13,894 nucleotides of DNA from DATGMB01 sp035293845 (GTDB lineage Bacteria > Acidobacteriota > Terriglobia > Bryobacterales > Bryobacteraceae), in NCBI GenBank assembly GCA_035293845.1, contig DATGMB010000072.1, forward strand, positions 1 to 13,894, given 5' to 3'. Position 1 is the stretch's first letter, and each line of letters starts with the position of its first letter. This document shows positions 11,813 to 13,894 of the stretch, piece by piece. The translations under genes and the position numbers were made by a program. The notes beneath the pieces were generated by a model that was not told the DNA's origin, made no database searches, and saw only the letters and a program-made list of their open reading frames with translations.

Positions 11813-13894
11813 CTAATCCCGCGCTTTCGATAACGCCAGCAGGTTCGCCATCAACTGATACGCTCCATCGGTGCCCGCGGGCAACTGCCGCCAGAGGCCG
11901 AGGCCGAGGTAGATCCAGCGGCCCTTGCCGACCTTCGCTTCCACCAGCGAGCCGAGCTTTTCGCCGGGATTGTCTTTGAACGGGTCGGTCATGGCGATCA
12001 GGTCGACGAATTTCTTGTCCTTCTCGCCGAGGAAGTAGAGGCCGCGCTCCTGCACCCAGCCGGCCCATGCGGCGCTGCCGATCTGGTTCGGAAAATGGAA
12101 AACGGGGTTGCCCGGAACCAGCACCTTGACCGGCGCATTTTCGTCCGTAATGCGATTGGCGCTGACTTTTGCTGGATAGGGAGCGAAATCGATATTGTTG
12201 AAGCCGGTCTTGTTGTACTGCACGATCAGCGTGCCGCCGCGCGCCACGTAATCGAGCAGGCGGCGGTTGTACGCGCGCAGGTCGGCGCGCTTCTCATAGG
12301 CGCGGACGCCGGTGATGATGACGTCGTGTTTGGAGAGATCGCCCCAGGCCAGCTCGTCGGTATCGATGTAGGAGAGCTTCGCGCCGAGCTGTTCGATGGC
12401 GGCGGGGACCTGGTCGCCGGCCCCGACGATATAGCCGACATCGAGATTCGGCACCGTCTTCACGTCGATCACTTTGAGCGCGGCTTCGGCGGGTTTCATC
12501 ACCTGGCGGCGCTCGATGTGCGGGTACTCGATTTCCTGATAGCCCTCGGCGAAGCGGCGGCCGGGCAGCGCAGGCGACGTGACGGCGGCGCGCAGCATGT
12601 ACTCGCCGGCCTTTGCGCCGGCGGGCGCGGTCACTTGAAAGCGGGCGGAAAGGGATTCGTCCTCGTGCTCGAATTCGAGCGGAACGCTTGCGGGCGAGGA
12701 CTTCCAGCCCGGAGGAAGATCGAGCGCCACGGCGGCCTGCGCCTTGCCTTTGGCGCCGTTCGTGACTGAAACGAAGATGTTGCGCTCGACCGGCTTCGCG
12801 CCGCCCGCGGGAATCACATTGAGACCGGGCGTGACGCGCACCGAGAACTCGGGGACGACGTTGAGCTCCATCCGCTTATCGCCGGTGAAAGCGTCCTTCA
12901 CGTACCGGAACTCGACGGGGACTTCGCGGGTGAGATCGACGTTGCCCGCGCGGATGTGGAATACGACGCGGAAAAGCGTGGGCGCAAAGGGGACGCCGAA
13001 CGGAACGCCGGGGTCGAAGATCTGAATGGCGTGGCTGGCGGGGTGCTTCCAGTATTCGTCGTGGAAGTAGGGCGTGGTGGGGCGGGCATCCCTGGAGATG
13101 TGCGCTTCGGCGGTGCAGGAAAACGGCGTGTTCGTCTTGAGGACCGCGGGCTGGCAGCGGCCGGGCGCATCGAAGCCGGCGATTTCGACACCGGTGATGC
13201 CCACTTCGGAGGCGCCGCGGTTCATGGCGGCGATCGAGAGGTGAACGGGCTGGCCCACGATCACCAGGCCGTCGTCCGCCAGGGCGTCGAACGTGAGGTT
13301 ATGCGCGGCGAGCACGGCGTCTTCGTAGTCGCGCTCCTTATGGGCGAGGCGGAAATCGACTTCGTAGCGGGCGGAATCGCTAAGGCCCATGCCGGCGAGC
13401 TCGCCGCGGAGCGCGCGCAGCGCCGCGAGAGCATGCTCGACGGGTTCGGCCGTGGCGGCATCGTTGCCCGCGGCGAAGGCCGCCTGGGCGCGCCGGGCGT
13501 CCGCGAGAATCGCCGCCAGCCCATCGGTAAGGGCGCGCGGCGGGTTCGGAGCGGCGTACTGCGCGATGCCGGTGAGCGTGACGTCGACGCCATCGAGCAG
13601 CGAGGTCTCCGTCTTGTCCTTTTCGCCCGCGATGCTGGTTTCCACAAGCTGGTATCCGCCGCCCCGGCCGCCCATCATGCCGGCGCGTCCGCCGGCGGCA
13701 ATGCCCGGGATCGGCGGCAGTCCTCCCATGCCCTGGCACTTATGGCTGCTGCGGGCATCCGAGCCGATTTCGGCGTAGGTGCGGCCGAGCAGCGGATCGT
13801 AGGCGGCGGTATCGACGGGCGTGAGCTTCACCGGCGGACCGGCAGGCGGTGCGGGCGGGGGTGTGGGCTGGGCTTCGCCGCGCCCGCCGCGTCC
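11813..13894 (-). CDS. PIG-L/LmbE-type deacetylase family protein, C-terminal part (cut by window edge)
   Basis: The frame is open to the right edge, so the start lies outside; 693 codons are visible. The part at the edge is a Gly/Arg and Pro-rich stretch. Next, numbering from the GTG at 13831, comes YDPLLGRTYAEIGSDARSSH (11-30) and KCQGMG (31-36), which I recognise as the end of the PIG-L (LmbE-like) N-acetylglucosaminyl deacetylase domain in long Acidobacteria and Bacteroidetes-type proteins. The catalytic zinc motif (AHPDDE) would lie outside the window. Residues about 340-440 look like a NEW3-type beta-sandwich (RNIFVSVTNGAKGKAQAAVAL, 350-370). Residues about 455-672 resemble a glutamine-amidotransferase-like flavodoxin fold (KHDVIITGVRAYEKR, then DYVARGGTLIVQYN). 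The protein is probably exported and acts on surface or environmental glycans, but that depends on the unseen N-terminus. The GTG at 13831 is not a real start. Confidence 0.75.
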   Translation of the reverse strand, partial: GRGGRGEAQPTPPPAPPAGPPVKLTPVDTAAYDPLLGRTYAEIGSDARSSHKCQGMGGLPPIPGIAAGGRAGMMGGRGGGYQLVETSIAGEKDKTETSLLDGVDVTLTGIAQYAAPNPPRALTDGLAAILADARRAQAAFAAGNDAATAEPVEHALAALRALRGELAGMGLSDSARYEVDFRLAHKERDYEDAVLAAHNLTFDALADDGLVIVGQPVHLSIAAMNRGASEVGITGVEIAGFDAPGRCQPAVLKTNTPFSCTAEAHISRDARPTTPYFHDEYWKHPASHAIQIFDPGVPFGVPFAPTLFRVVFHIRAGNVDLTREVPVEFRYVKDAFTGDKRMELNVVPEFSVRVTPGLNVIPAGGAKPVERNIFVSVTNGAKGKAQAAVALDLPPGWKSSPASVPLEFEHEDESLSARFQVTAPAGAKAGEYMLRAAVTSPALPGRRFAEGYQEIEYPHIERRQVMKPAEAALKVIDVKTVPNLDVGYIVGAGDQVPAAIEQLGAKLSYIDTDELAWGDLSKHDVIITGVRAYEKRADLRAYNRRLLDYVARGGTLIVQYNKTGFNNIDFAPYPAKVSANRITDENAPVKVLVPGNPVFHFPNQIGSAAWAGWVQERGLYFLGEKDKKFVDLIAMTDPFKDNPGEKLGSLVEAKVGKGRWIYLGLGLWRQLPAGTDGAYQLMANLLALSKARD

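Noticed and set aside
12095..12769. 224-codon frame on + opposite the PIG-L-type gene
   Set aside because: Antisense to the NEW3-like and GATase-like parts, with no motif of its own.

Overview
The window is GC-rich, densely coding chromosomal DNA. Its gene content points to an Acidobacteriota bacterium, most likely of the Solibacter/Bryobacterales type. The main clues are a long PIG-L-type protein with NEW3-like and GATase-like C-terminal parts, a Tat-exported sulfatase-family protein, a secreted carboxypeptidase-regulatory-plus-TPR protein, and start codons that sit right behind -10-like hexamers. This assignment is inferred from family resemblance; there is no rRNA or marker gene to prove it. 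No tRNA, rRNA, CRISPR array, insertion sequence or phage gene was seen.

Left part (1-5456, all on +): a secreted TPR protein (161-1036) and an NTF2/SnoaL-like protein (1157-1648) are followed by a compact set that looks like one transcription unit: radical SAM enzyme (1689-2729), SAM-dependent methyltransferase with a hydrophobic C-terminus (2757-3473), family 2 glycosyltransferase (3487-4371), and a radical SAM/SPASM protein (4368-5456) that overlaps the glycosyltransferase by ATGA. After a 301-base non-coding stretch rich in inverted repeats, two further glycan genes lie on the - strand and converge on the first set: a family 2 glycosyltransferase (8315-7317) and an ArnT/GT39-like membrane glycosyltransferase (7320-5758), overlapping by GTGA. 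Together these six genes look like a locus that builds and decorates a cell-surface glycan or glycolipid. The chemistry of the two radical SAM enzymes is unknown, and this is the best candidate for an undescribed pathway here.

Right part (8316-13894): a RodZ-like cell-shape protein (8484-9635, +) faces a PgsA phosphatidylglycerophosphate synthase (10282-9554, -), and the two reading frames overlap tail to tail by 82 bp. Next comes a Tat-signal sulfatase-family protein (10494-11657, +) in which nearly all recognisable catalytic and metal-binding positions are substituted, so it is probably a pseudoenzyme. The window ends in the C-terminal 693 codons of a PIG-L-type protein (13894-11813, -) that runs off the right edge. 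A cluster of TTAGCG/CGCTAA hairpins with T-runs between these last two genes looks like a two-way terminator.
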